Assembly: GCF_030409505.1 (NCBI RefSeq) | Contig: NZ_JAUFPZ010000002.1 | Coordinates: forward strand, 248,001-312,000 | Source of the DNA: Zunongwangia endophytica | GTDB lineage: Bacteria; Bacteroidota; Bacteroidia; Flavobacteriales; Flavobacteriaceae | Reading direction: 5' to 3' | Length of the DNA: 64,000 bases | In this document: in pieces, positions 51,857-60,014 of the stretch | How positions within the stretch are numbered: the stretch's first letter is position 1 | Layout: each line of letters begins with the position of its first letter | Program-made: the position numbers and the translations under genes | Notes under the pieces: generated by a model | What the model was told of the DNA's origin: nothing | Seen by the model: only the letters and a program-made list of their open reading frames with translations | Databases searched by the model: none

Positions 51857-53539
51857 ATGGAATTTGAATTACTGGATGTGATAGTATTCATTGCTTACGG
51901 TCTACTTATAATCGGTGTAGGATTATGGGTTTCTCGTGGGAAAGGGGATACATCAGAAGATTATTTCCTGGCAAGTAAATCATTGCCTTGGTGGGCGATT
52001 GGAGCATCTCTAATTGCAGCAAACATTTCCGCGGAACAATTTATAGGGATGTCCGGTTCTGGTTTCGCACTTGGTTTAGCTATTGCTTCCTACGAGTGGA
52101 TGGCGGCCATAACCTTAATTGTAGTTGGTAAATTTTTCTTACCCATTTTTATTGAAAAGAAACTCTATACGATTCCAGAATTCATTGAAGTTCGTTACAG
52201 TAAGAACCTGAAGACGATTTTAGCGATTTTTTGGATTTGTTTATTCATTTTCGTCAATCTTACATCAGTTCTTTATTTAGGAGCAACAGCATTAGATACC
52301 ATTATCGGTAATGGTGATGGCGAAATCTTTATGCAATGTATTATCGGTCTTGCATTATTTGCAGCTGCTTATTCGCTTTACGGTGGTCTATCTGCTGTAG
52401 CGTGGACAGATGTTGTGCAAGTGGTATTGTTAGTAATTGGTGGTCTTATAACCACTTATATTGCATTAGAACATGTTTCTAGTGATGGTAATATATTTAC
52501 TGGTATGGCAGAAGTTTATGATCAGGTACCAGAGAAATTTTCTATGATTCTAGATAAAGGTGAAATCATAACTCCAAATGGTAAAGATGCATGGTGGGAT
52601 TTGCCAGGTATTGCTGTTTTAGTTGGAGGTCTTTGGGTTGCTAACCTTTACTATTGGGGATTCAACCAGTATATTATTCAGAGAACGCTGGCTGCAAAAA
52701 GTTTAAAAGAATCTCAACGCGGAATCGTACTTGCTGGATTTTTAAAGATATTAATTCCGCTTATTACGGTAATTCCTGGAATCATAGCATTCGTTATGAA
52801 TACTGATGCAGGTGGTAATATTGCAGAAGGTGTTACCGATATTTCTTTCTTTAGTGAAAACGGAAGTATCATAAACGATAACGCCTCTCCTTGGCTTATT
52901 AAAGAGTTTATTCCAGCAGGTTTAAAAGGACTTGTATTAGCAGCACTAGCGGCGGCAATCGTTTCTTCTTTAGCTTCCATGCTGAACTCTACAGCGACTA
53001 TCTTTACGATGGATATTTATAAACCTTACTTCCAGAAGAAAGCAGGAACTTCAGAAAAAGGATTGGTAAATGTTGGTAGAATTACCGCTACTATATCGCT
53101 TATTATTGCGATAATATTGGCGCCACAATTAAAAAGTTTAGGACAGGTTTTTCAATATATTCAGGAGTACACGGGAGTAGTTAGCCCAGGTATTCTTGCG
53201 GTATTTATGTTAGGTCTTTTCTGGAGGAAAACAACCAATAAAGCTGCAATTTGGGGAGTTTTAGTTTCAATTCCTATAGCGCTATACTTTAAAATTGGGC
53301 CGAATGGATGGATTGATTCTCCACTATTTATTACCTGGCCATTTATGCACCAAATGATGGCTACATGGATTCTTACCATGATTATCATGGCAATTATCAC
53401 TTATGCTGAAACTGGTGGTAAAGTTCAGGAGAAATCGATTGTGTTGTCGAGAGGGCTATTTAAAACAGGACCAGTTTTCAATATTTGTAGTTTTGCAATC
53501 ATTTTAATAATTGCGATGCTATATGCTATGTTCTGGTAG
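51857..53539 (+). CDS. sglT: vSGLT-like sodium/galactose symporter
   Basis: This inner-membrane sodium-coupled sugar importer of the SSS family has about 14 helices in 560 residues. From memory it follows the Vibrio vSGLT sequence closely: LIAANISAEQFIGMSGSG near residue 53, YEWMAAITLIVVGKFFLPIF near 80, GGLWVANLYYWGFNQYIIQ near 255, AAAIVSSLASMLNSTATIF near 365 and FQYIQEYTGVVSPGILAVF near 430. The Asn, Gln, Glu, Tyr, Lys and Gln residues that hold galactose in vSGLT are in these segments. With galM, galK and galT beside it, galactose is the likely substrate (glucose also possible). A palindromic operator precedes it. Confidence 0.93.
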   Translation: MEFELLDVIVFIAYGLLIIGVGLWVSRGKGDTSEDYFLASKSLPWWAIGASLIAANISAEQFIGMSGSGFALGLAIASYEWMAAITLIVVGKFFLPIFIEKKLYTIPEFIEVRYSKNLKTILAIFWICLFIFVNLTSVLYLGATALDTIIGNGDGEIFMQCIIGLALFAAAYSLYGGLSAVAWTDVVQVVLLVIGGLITTYIALEHVSSDGNIFTGMAEVYDQVPEKFSMILDKGEIITPNGKDAWWDLPGIAVLVGGLWVANLYYWGFNQYIIQRTLAAKSLKESQRGIVLAGFLKILIPLITVIPGIIAFVMNTDAGGNIAEGVTDISFFSENGSIINDNASPWLIKEFIPAGLKGLVLAALAAAIVSSLASMLNSTATIFTMDIYKPYFQKKAGTSEKGLVNVGRITATISLIIAIILAPQLKSLGQVFQYIQEYTGVVSPGILAVFMLGLFWRKTTNKAAIWGVLVSIPIALYFKIGPNGWIDSPLFITWPFMHQMMATWILTMIIMAIITYAETGGKVQEKSIVLSRGLFKTGPVFNICSFAIILIIAMLYAMFW

Positions 53540-53560
53540 AACAAACAAAGTAGATGATAT

Positions 53561-53597
53561 AAAAAAATCCCGAAGCAAATATGCTTCGGGATTTTTT
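53561..53597. terminator. bidirectional terminator between symporter and galT
   Basis: AAAAAATCCCGAAGCA and TGCTTCGGGATTTTTT form a 16-bp stem around AATA, between the convergent symporter and galT genes. Confidence 0.93.
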
Positions 53598-53626
53598 ATT
53601 GGTGGTTAGTTGGATGCTATTGTTTA

Positions 53627-54664
53627 CTATTTTAAATAATGAATATCGCTTAAATTCTGTAGGGTTTTTGCTGCCTGCTCTGCAGTGATATCACGTTGAG
53701 GTCCTGCGAACATTTCGTATCCTACCATAAATTTCTTCACGGTAGCCGATCTTAGCAACGGAGGATAGAAACTCATATGCCAGTGCCATTCTGGGTATTC
53801 TCCGCCATCTGTAGGTATTTGATGGATTCCGCTAGAATAGGGGAAGGAGGTTTCAAAAAGGTTATCATATTTTATGGTGAGTTTTTTAAGAATTTCAGCA
53901 AAAGCTTTTTCTTCTTCTTCGTTTAACTGACCAATGTGCTGCTGATGTTTTTTAGGCGCGATCATAATTTCGTATGGCCAAACCGCCCAATAAGGAACTA
54001 AGGCTACAAAATGTTCATTTTCAACTATAATTCGTTCTTTCGCCTCTAATTCTTGCTTAAGGTAATCGCCTAAAAGACTCGATTTATTCTTTTCCCAATA
54101 TTCTTTAAAATGGGCAGATTTTTTCTGAACTTCAGTAGGAATAGACATTTGTGACCAGATTTGCCCATGTGGATGCGGATTACTGCAACCCATAATTGCA
54201 CCTTTATTTTCGAAGATCTGAACGTAATTGATGTTCTCTTGGCTTCCTAATTCAGCATATTCTTTTTTCCAGGTTTTAACTACTTTGGTAATATCTTCTG
54301 CTTCCATTAAAGGTAGCGTAAGCGAGTGATCTGGAGAAAAACAAACAACCTTGCAAATACCAACTTCGGTTTCAGCTTTCATTAAACCGTTTTCCTGAGT
54401 TTCTACAGGGCTATCGATTAATAATGCTGAAAAGTCATTTATAAAAGTATAAGGCTCTTTATAATCTGGATTAGTGTCACCTGTGCTTCGAGTATTACCA
54501 GGGCATAAATAGCAGCTAGGGTCGTAAGTCTCCTTTTTAGGTGTGGTGTCTTTTTCGGTTTTTCCCTGCCAGGGTCTTTTAGTACGATGTGGCGAACAAA
54601 GTATCCATTCGCCAGTTAAAATATTATATCGTCTATGAGGAATCGAATTAATATCGTGACTCAT
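53627..54664 (-). CDS. galT: galactose-1-phosphate uridylyltransferase
   Basis: GalT swaps galactose 1-phosphate for glucose 1-phosphate on UDP-glucose in the Leloir pathway. It starts near RRYNILTGEWILCSPHRTKRPW. The CxxC zinc site is in PSCYLCPGNTRSTGD near residue 50. The active-site HPHGQ lies in MGCSNPHPHGQIWSQM near residue 160, and the end has SSGIHQIPTDGGEYPEWHWH near 285 with further metal-ligand histidines. Length (345) is normal. It follows galK by 22 bases on the same strand, so galK-galT is one operon. A GalE epimerase gene is not in the window. Confidence 0.96.
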   Translation of the reverse strand: MSHDINSIPHRRYNILTGEWILCSPHRTKRPWQGKTEKDTTPKKETYDPSCYLCPGNTRSTGDTNPDYKEPYTFINDFSALLIDSPVETQENGLMKAETEVGICKVVCFSPDHSLTLPLMEAEDITKVVKTWKKEYAELGSQENINYVQIFENKGAIMGCSNPHPHGQIWSQMSIPTEVQKKSAHFKEYWEKNKSSLLGDYLKQELEAKERIIVENEHFVALVPYWAVWPYEIMIAPKKHQQHIGQLNEEEEKAFAEILKKLTIKYDNLFETSFPYSSGIHQIPTDGGEYPEWHWHMSFYPPLLRSATVKKFMVGYEMFAGPQRDITAEQAAKTLQNLSDIHYLK

Positions 54665-54686
54665 TTTTATGATTTTCGGTTAGTAA

Positions 54687-55850
54687 TTAAAGTTTTTCTA
54701 CAATTGTCCCTTCACTCGGTAAAACAGCAATCGTATCTAATTTTATATTGAATTTCTTGTAGTAAGCTTCTGCTGCTTCAGCAACATATTCGTCGATTTT
54801 ATCGGCTTCAATTAAATTGATTGTACAGCCACCAAAACCGCCACCCATCATTCGAGAACCATAGATATAATCTTTATCTCTGGAAAATTCGACTAGAAAA
54901 TCAAGTTCCGGGCAGCTCACTTCGTAATCGTGCTGAAGCCCGTCATGAGAACCATACATCAGCGTTCCAAATTCGCTAAGTTCGCCAGATTTTATAGCAG
55001 TTGTAGCATTCATCACGCGCTCATTTTCTTCAATCACGTAACGCGAGCGTTGATATTGCTTTCCTTCTAATTTATCCTCGAATTCTGAAAGCATTTCTAA
55101 ATTTACATCACGAAGACTTTTTACTTCAGGATATTTTTGCTGAATAACTTCAACCGCAGTTTCACATTCTTGTCGGCGAGTATTGTATTCGCTGTCGGCC
55201 AAATTGTGAGAAACATTGGTATTCAGTAAAAGTAATTTGCAAGATTTGAAATCTGCCGGAATATATTCAGCATGTAAACTTTCACAATCTAAAAGAATGA
55301 TGTGATCTTTTTTGCTCATTACTGATGCATATTGATCCATAATTCCGCATTTATTACCTACAAAATTGTGTTCCGCTTTTTGGGATAATTTGGTAATTTC
55401 AGTTTTGCTTAATCCAAGATTGAAAAGTGCATTTAGTCCTGACGCAAACCCACATTCTAAAGCTGCCGAAGAACTTATTCCGGCGCCCGTAGAAAGATCA
55501 CTTTCAATTACGCAATCAAAACCTTTAATAGATTTTCCAAGCGCCTTTAATTCGTTAGTCACTCCAAGGACATAATTCTCCCAGGAATTTTCACTTATCG
55601 AAAGATTATTAGCATCATATTCTAAGTAGGCGTTATAAGTAGCACTGTAAACTCGACACGTACTTTCTGTATCATTTTCTTTAAATTCTAAATAGATTTT
55701 TTTGTCGATGGCTGTGGGCATCACAAAGCCATTATTATAATCTGTATGTTCGCCAATAAGATTTATTCTTCCTGGTGAGGCAACTTTAATTACAGGCTTA
55801 AAATCGGTAAAAGTTTCTGGTAAATTATGCGCGTTTGCTGAAGTACTCAA
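54687..55850 (-). CDS. galK: galactokinase
   Basis: This GHMP kinase phosphorylates galactose. The substrate signature SPGRINLIGEHTDYNNGFVM is near residue 29. The ATP loop is STGAGISSSAALECGF near 120, with NKCGIMDQYASVMSKKD near 167 containing the catalytic Asp, and MMGGGFGGCTINLIE near 335. Length (387) is normal. The start is TTG at 55850; upstream in frame there is no ATG or GTG, and the distance to the signature fits the family. A TATATTTG box on this strand and a copy of the operator core lie upstream. Confidence 0.93.
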   Translation of the reverse strand: MSTSANAHNLPETFTDFKPVIKVASPGRINLIGEHTDYNNGFVMPTAIDKKIYLEFKENDTESTCRVYSATYNAYLEYDANNLSISENSWENYVLGVTNELKALGKSIKGFDCVIESDLSTGAGISSSAALECGFASGLNALFNLGLSKTEITKLSQKAEHNFVGNKCGIMDQYASVMSKKDHIILLDCESLHAEYIPADFKSCKLLLLNTNVSHNLADSEYNTRRQECETAVEVIQQKYPEVKSLRDVNLEMLSEFEDKLEGKQYQRSRYVIEENERVMNATTAIKSGELSEFGTLMYGSHDGLQHDYEVSCPELDFLVEFSRDKDYIYGSRMMGGGFGGCTINLIEADKIDEYVAEAAEAYYKKFNIKLDTIAVLPSEGTIVEKL

Positions 55851-55878
55851 TATGCTTATTTTTAGTAAATTTATAACT

Positions 55879-55886
55879 CAAATATA
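55879..55886 (-). promoter_or_regulatory. -7 promoter box of galK
   Basis: The minus strand reads TATATTTG, a full TAnnTTTG match, 28 bases before the TTG start. The operator core lies 6 bases upstream of it, between the -7 and -33 positions, as expected for a repressor site. Confidence 0.6.
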
Positions 55887-55892
55887 ATAAAC

Positions 55893-55903
55893 GTAATTTT
55901 TAC
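55893..55903. promoter_or_regulatory. operator core between galK and the Nudix regulator gene
   Basis: GTAATTTTTAC is the palindromic core (GTAA-TTT-TTAC) of the long palindrome upstream of the symporter and is identical over 11 bases. It lies in the 124-base divergent region of galK and the regulator, so it could control both. The flanks differ (ACG before, ATT after). Confidence 0.7.
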
Positions 55904-55974
55904 ATTCATCTTTTTAAAAGATTATTTTTCAACTATTTCCTTATATTTATCTGAAAATTGTCTAAAATACGTTT

Positions 55975-56679
55975 ATGACCCCAACTTTAAAAGATCAATA
56001 TGTTCAGAAAGATAAGATGTATGTGGCAACCGACTGTATTATTTTTGGTTTTGATGCCGGAAAGTTGAAATTACTTGTTTTTAAACGTAGGGTTGCTCCA
56101 TTTTTAGGCACATGGTCTTTAATTGGAAGTTTTGTGAGAATGGAGGAGGATGTAAGCAACGCAGCAAAACGTGTGCTTGCCGAGATTACAGGTTTAGACA
56201 ATGTTTTTATGGAACAGCTAAAAGCTTACGGAGTCGCAGATAGAGATCCAGGTTATAGATGCGTTTCTATTGCACAATATGCATTAATTAGAATCGATGA
56301 ATACGATAAAGAATTAACCGAAAAGCATGGCGCGCATTGGTTTGATGTAGAAGAATTGCCCGAACTTGTTTTGGATCATAACCAAATGGTAATTGATGCC
56401 ATGGCTCGATTAAAAAGAAAAGCCAGATATCAACCGATAGGATTTGAACTTCTTCCTGAAAAATTCACTATACCGCAATTACAATCCCTTTATGAAGCGA
56501 TTTATCAGAAAAAGCTTGATGATCGGAATTTCAGAAAAAAATTGATGAGTCTTGGTTTGTTGATTAAGCTGAATGAAAAAGACAAAAGCGGATCCAGACG
56601 TGGGGCATTTTTGCATAAATTCGATTATACGAATTACCAAAAATTGGCGAAATCTGGTTATAATTTTGAAATAGCTTAA
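55975..56679 (+). CDS. Nudix-fold transcription factor, probable galactose regulator
   Basis: The 234-residue protein has an N-terminal Nudix domain (residues about 15-135) and a C-terminal winged helix-turn-helix of the NrtR type (about 160-230: LQSLYEAIYQKKLDDRNFRK, GLLIKLNEKDKSGSRRGAF). The Nudix box reads GSFVRMEED and RVLAEITGL. In the consensus REUxEExGU the first and third Glu are replaced by Val and Ile, so hydrolysis is probably lost. Nudix-fold regulators of sugar operons are known in Bacteroidota, for example AraR of Bacteroides. It is divergent from galK with an operator copy between them. The effector, perhaps galactose or a pathway product, is not known. Confidence 0.88.
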   Translation: MTPTLKDQYVQKDKMYVATDCIIFGFDAGKLKLLVFKRRVAPFLGTWSLIGSFVRMEEDVSNAAKRVLAEITGLDNVFMEQLKAYGVADRDPGYRCVSIAQYALIRIDEYDKELTEKHGAHWFDVEELPELVLDHNQMVIDAMARLKRKARYQPIGFELLPEKFTIPQLQSLYEAIYQKKLDDRNFRKKLMSLGLLIKLNEKDKSGSRRGAFLHKFDYTNYQKLAKSGYNFEIA

Positions 56680-56698
56680 TTTATTGAGATTATATTTG
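56666..56698 (+). promoter_or_regulatory. promoter of the Tat-exported TIM-barrel gene, TTG-N22-TATATTTG
   Basis: TTG at 56666-56668 and TATATTTG at 56691-56698 fit the -33/-7 pattern. The TTG lies inside the end of the regulator gene, and the ATG is 81 bases after the -7 box. Confidence 0.6.
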
Positions 56699-56779
56699 AC
56701 ATTTCAATAGAAATATAGCTTTTAAAGTGTATTTTTAATTTCTAAGCTTTATTTGTAAACTACAATCAAATTTAGAAAA

Positions 56780-57667
56780 ATGAGCAAAACCAATCGAAGA
56801 TCTGCTATTAAAGCCATGACGCTTGGAGCCGGAGCTTTGGGATTGAGTCCGTTTTCTACGTTACAGGCAGAAACTAAAACCATAGACTTAAATCCTAAGC
56901 GTTTAAAAAATAACATTAAGCATTCTGCATGCCGATGGTGTTACCAAAATATCCCTCTAGAAGAATTTGCTGAAAATGCTGCCAAAATTGGCTTAACGGG
57001 AATTGATCTTTTAAGACCAGAAGAATGGGATACGGTAGAGAAGTATGGATTAAAATGCTCGATGGCCACCGATACGTTTGCTGATATTGTAAACGGCTTT
57101 AATGAAACTAAAAATCATCAACATCTTCAGGAATCTTATAAGCCTTTAATCGAAAAGGCTGCTAAACGAGGGATCAAAAATGTGATTGTATTCTCTGGAA
57201 ATCGAAGAGGAATGGACGATGAAACCGGATTTAAAAATTGTGTTACCGGCTTGAAACCACTTTTAGAATATGCTGAAGAACGCAATGTGAATTTAGTAAT
57301 GGAGCTTTTAAATAGTAAAGTGAATCATCCCGATTATATGTGTGATCATACCGAATGGGGCGTAAAACTAGCAAAACGTACAGAAATGCCAAATTTTAAA
57401 TTGCTCTATGATATTTACCACATGCAAATTATGGAAGGTGATGTTATCGCAACTATAAAAAAACATCATAAATACATCAATCATTATCATACCGGCGGAG
57501 TACCGGGAAGAAATGAAATTAATGATTCACAGGAATTATACTATCCGGCAATAGTTAAAGCGATTATAGAAACCGGTTTTGATGGGTATCTTGCTCAGGA
57601 ATTTGTACCTACTTATGATGATAAACTGGCAGCTTTAAAAGAAGGAATTAAAATATGTGATGTATAA
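56780..57667 (+). CDS. Tat-exported xylose-isomerase-like TIM-barrel protein (Hyi-like)
   Basis: The 295-residue protein starts with a twin-arginine signal (NRRSAIKAMTLGAGALGLSP). The mature protein is of the sugar isomerase/epimerase AP2EC type and resembles hydroxypyruvate isomerase: GIDLLRPEEWDTVEKYGLKC near residue 75, NLVMELLNSKVNHPDYMCDH near 175, FKLLYDIYHMQIMEGD near 205 and NHYHTGGVPGRNEI near 235, with the Glu, Asp and His metal ligands, and YLAQEFVPTYDD near 278. Export with a bound metal fits folding before transport. The substrate is unknown; a link to the galactose locus is not shown. Confidence 0.87.
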   Translation: MSKTNRRSAIKAMTLGAGALGLSPFSTLQAETKTIDLNPKRLKNNIKHSACRWCYQNIPLEEFAENAAKIGLTGIDLLRPEEWDTVEKYGLKCSMATDTFADIVNGFNETKNHQHLQESYKPLIEKAAKRGIKNVIVFSGNRRGMDDETGFKNCVTGLKPLLEYAEERNVNLVMELLNSKVNHPDYMCDHTEWGVKLAKRTEMPNFKLLYDIYHMQIMEGDVIATIKKHHKYINHYHTGGVPGRNEINDSQELYYPAIVKAIIETGFDGYLAQEFVPTYDDKLAALKEGIKICDV

Positions 57668-57696
57668 TCGCGATCATACATCACATATTCCATATT

Positions 57697-58572
57697 TTAA
57701 TCTCTACGTTGTTGCTTCGGAATTTTCTTTAAAGAACTCGGCGGTCCAACAAATATTCTTGCAGCTTCCCTAACGCTACTTGCGTGGCGCATATTCTTAA
57801 AGATATCCACCCATACATGAAATACATGTTTTACAGGGTTAAAATGCTTAGGTTGATCTATAATTCCGTAGATCGACTTTTCTCTTTCAGGCTCAAAAGT
57901 TCCTAACAAACGATCCCAAATTATAAATGTAGAACCATAATTTTTATCTAAATATTGTTCGTTACGACCGTGGTGCACACGGTGATGGGAAGGCGTTACG
58001 AATAGAAAGCTAAACCATTTAGGCATTCTGTCAATTAATTCGGTATGTATCCAAAACTGGTAAAGCACAGCAATTTGGTGACAGATAAAAAAGACGATAG
58101 GGTTAAATCCTAAAAAACTGATTGGAATAAAGAATATCACTTTAATCTGCTGGGTCCAGGATAATCTAAAAGATGTCGATAAGTTATACTTTTCAGAATT
58201 ATGGTGCGTTACGTGAGTGGCCCATAAAAAATTAATTTCATGTCCATATCGATGCGCCCAATATCTACAAAAGTCTAAAATAACGAAACATAAAATGCTC
58301 GTAAACCAATTTGTTGGTATGCTCCATGGTACAATATTATAAACCCATAACACCAATCCAAACATTATAGATTTGGTTACAAGTCCCTGGAGCACATAAA
58401 CCAGGCCGATGCTTAATGATGTAAGAAAGTCTTTTTTCTCATACCATTCTCGTTTTGTTTTCCAGCTGTAATAAAATTCTAAAAGAGCCAAACCAATCAT
58501 AAGGGGGGCGGCATATAGAATTAAATCGGGGGCACTGGAAACAACACTATCTAAGGTGATTTCCTCTTTCAT
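57697..58572 (-). CDS. sterol desaturase / fatty acid hydroxylase family protein
   Basis: The 291-residue integral membrane di-iron oxygenase carries the histidine boxes: HRYGH near residue 127, HVTHHN near 139 and HHRVHH near 217 with a following GRNEQYLDKNYGS. Four or more hydrophobic helices cover residues about 15-35, 50-75, 80-110 and 155-180. The family hydroxylates or desaturates sterols, fatty acids or carotenoids. Sterols are not expected here, so a lipid or carotenoid is more likely. It is a single gene, 30 bases from the convergent TIM-barrel gene. Confidence 0.9.
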   Translation of the reverse strand: MKEEITLDSVVSSAPDLILYAAPLMIGLALLEFYYSWKTKREWYEKKDFLTSLSIGLVYVLQGLVTKSIMFGLVLWVYNIVPWSIPTNWFTSILCFVILDFCRYWAHRYGHEINFLWATHVTHHNSEKYNLSTSFRLSWTQQIKVIFFIPISFLGFNPIVFFICHQIAVLYQFWIHTELIDRMPKWFSFLFVTPSHHRVHHGRNEQYLDKNYGSTFIIWDRLLGTFEPEREKSIYGIIDQPKHFNPVKHVFHVWVDIFKNMRHASSVREAARIFVGPPSSLKKIPKQQRRD

Positions 58573-58674
58573 GGGGGTAATTTTTGTTTTTTTGAATTAT
58601 AACAGAAATTATTTCCATCAACAAATTTAAGATCACAAGATTTTAAATTTTAACGTTTGCCTTTCAGGGCTTGT

Positions 58675-59784
58675 TTAATCTGGCTTCAGCATGTTTCCGA
58701 ACCAAGAATAACCTATAGATAAATTTACAGAATATCCATTTAAATCTTCATAAAAATCATTCTTAGAAACGAATAATTTCGCTCTAATTGCGCTAAAAGA
58801 AATTTCTTTTCTTCCTAGAAATAAATTAGGAACCGTATTAATATAAGTTCTAAATTTAAAATCGGCACTTAACCCAAATAGAAAATTAAAATCAGTGATA
58901 ATTATATCATCATCATCATCATCATCATCATCATTTTGTGAAAATTCTGTAATTGCGAAACCTGCAAAAGGTGCTAATTTCAATTTCGAATTGTCAATTA
59001 TGGCGTAACCGTAAGAAATATCTATCAAGGCCAACGTAAATCGTTCTTTTTGTTCCCAATAGGTGTTCCCTAGATATTCATTTTCTACGCGTCCCCCAGA
59101 TAGCGCTGTGTTTATATTTAAAATCGAATTTTTAAATGCTAAATCGAAACCAAATAAAAAGCTTATAGAATTACCGAAATGTTCTTCTACCTCGCCAGTA
59201 CGAAAGCTATAGAGCGCGCCTACGTTAAATCCAATTCCAAAGTTTGCTTTCTCGTACTCCGGCAATTTATTATTATTATAAATATCCAGCCGGTCTTCGA
59301 TATTGGGTTTCCATTGTAGTATTACAGCATAGTCTCTACCGTAGTCACTTTGTTTTTGGAACATAGCAACTTCATCATTTAAGTTCTGATAAATGTTCTG
59401 AAAAACGGTTTCAGCTGAATAATAAGAGCCTAATCTATCTAGTTCGTATTGTAATTTTCTCCTGTATAATTCAGCAATATCAAATATAACCTGATTGTAC
59501 TCTAGGTTTTCTTCAGTTTTAAAATCTGGATGCACCCAAGATATCTGCGGATCGATGTAACAGAATGATTGTAATCTTAAAATTACCGTATCCTTGCGTT
59601 TTTGTTTTTCCGTAGTATACCCAATAGTATATTTTAATTCTGAAATAGAATGTTCAAAAGCGATTTCACGTTCCTGAAAGTCGCTCCAGGTTAAATTTCC
59701 TTCTTTCCAGTCTTTTCTGGAAACCTGACTGTGTACCCCTACAAAAGCGAAGTAGATGATGATACAAAAATGTTTGATTTTCAT
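58675..59784 (-). CDS. exported beta-rich protein with poly-Asp tract, function unknown
   Basis: The 369-residue protein has a signal peptide (MKIKHFCIIIYFAFVGVHSQ). I do not recognise the family. Residues about 22-150 contain RKDWKEGNLTWSDFQE and helices (YNQVIFDIAELYRRKLQYEL), in the style of DUF922-like periplasmic domains. Residues about 175-369 alternate hydrophobic and polar positions (IGFNVGALYSFRTGEVEEHF, NSILNINTALSGGRVENEYL), as expected for an outer-membrane barrel, although the last residue is Asp rather than Phe. A run of about ten Asp residues near residue 285 comes from a GAT repeat and would be a loop. It is probably an outer-membrane or periplasmic protein. Confidence 0.65.
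   Translation of the reverse strand: MKIKHFCIIIYFAFVGVHSQVSRKDWKEGNLTWSDFQEREIAFEHSISELKYTIGYTTEKQKRKDTVILRLQSFCYIDPQISWVHPDFKTEENLEYNQVIFDIAELYRRKLQYELDRLGSYYSAETVFQNIYQNLNDEVAMFQKQSDYGRDYAVILQWKPNIEDRLDIYNNNKLPEYEKANFGIGFNVGALYSFRTGEVEEHFGNSISFLFGFDLAFKNSILNINTALSGGRVENEYLGNTYWEQKERFTLALIDISYGYAIIDNSKLKLAPFAGFAITEFSQNDDDDDDDDDIIITDFNFLFGLSADFKFRTYINTVPNLFLGRKEISFSAIRAKLFVSKNDFYEDLNGYSVNLSIGYSWFGNMLKPD
58906..58934. repeat. ATC/GAT trinucleotide microsatellite
   Basis: Nine exact copies of ATC followed by AT lie in the coding sequence of the beta-rich exported protein and give the poly-Asp run on the minus strand. Slippage would change the Asp number without shifting the frame. Confidence 0.95.
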
Positions 59785-59964
59785 TAATGATTATGGATTA
59801 TGCATCCAATAAGTAAATTTGATCGATATAAATTATAATTTAAAAATGAATAAATAAATAGTTATAAATAACGGTTAAAAGTATATAATTTTCTTGATAT
59901 AGAACTATTAAAATAAATGCTAAATATAAAATTTTCAGAAGGTTAGGGGAGTGATTCTAAAACG

Positions 59965-59992
59965 AAAAGAGCCGCCATTTGGCAGCTCTTTT
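59965..59992 (-). terminator. nrdJ terminator
   Basis: AAAAGAGCCGCCA (59965-59977) pairs with TGGCAGCTCTTTT (59980-59992) with one mismatch. On the minus strand it lies 23 bases after the nrdJ stop and ends in a T-run. It would also work on the other strand. Confidence 0.85.
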
Positions 59993-60014
59993 ATAACGTA
60001 ACTATTTTAGTTGT

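Noticed and set aside
58906..58934. Possible CRISPR-like or tandem-repeat array
   Set aside because: It is a trinucleotide microsatellite in a coding frame with no spacers; no CRISPR array or cas gene is present.
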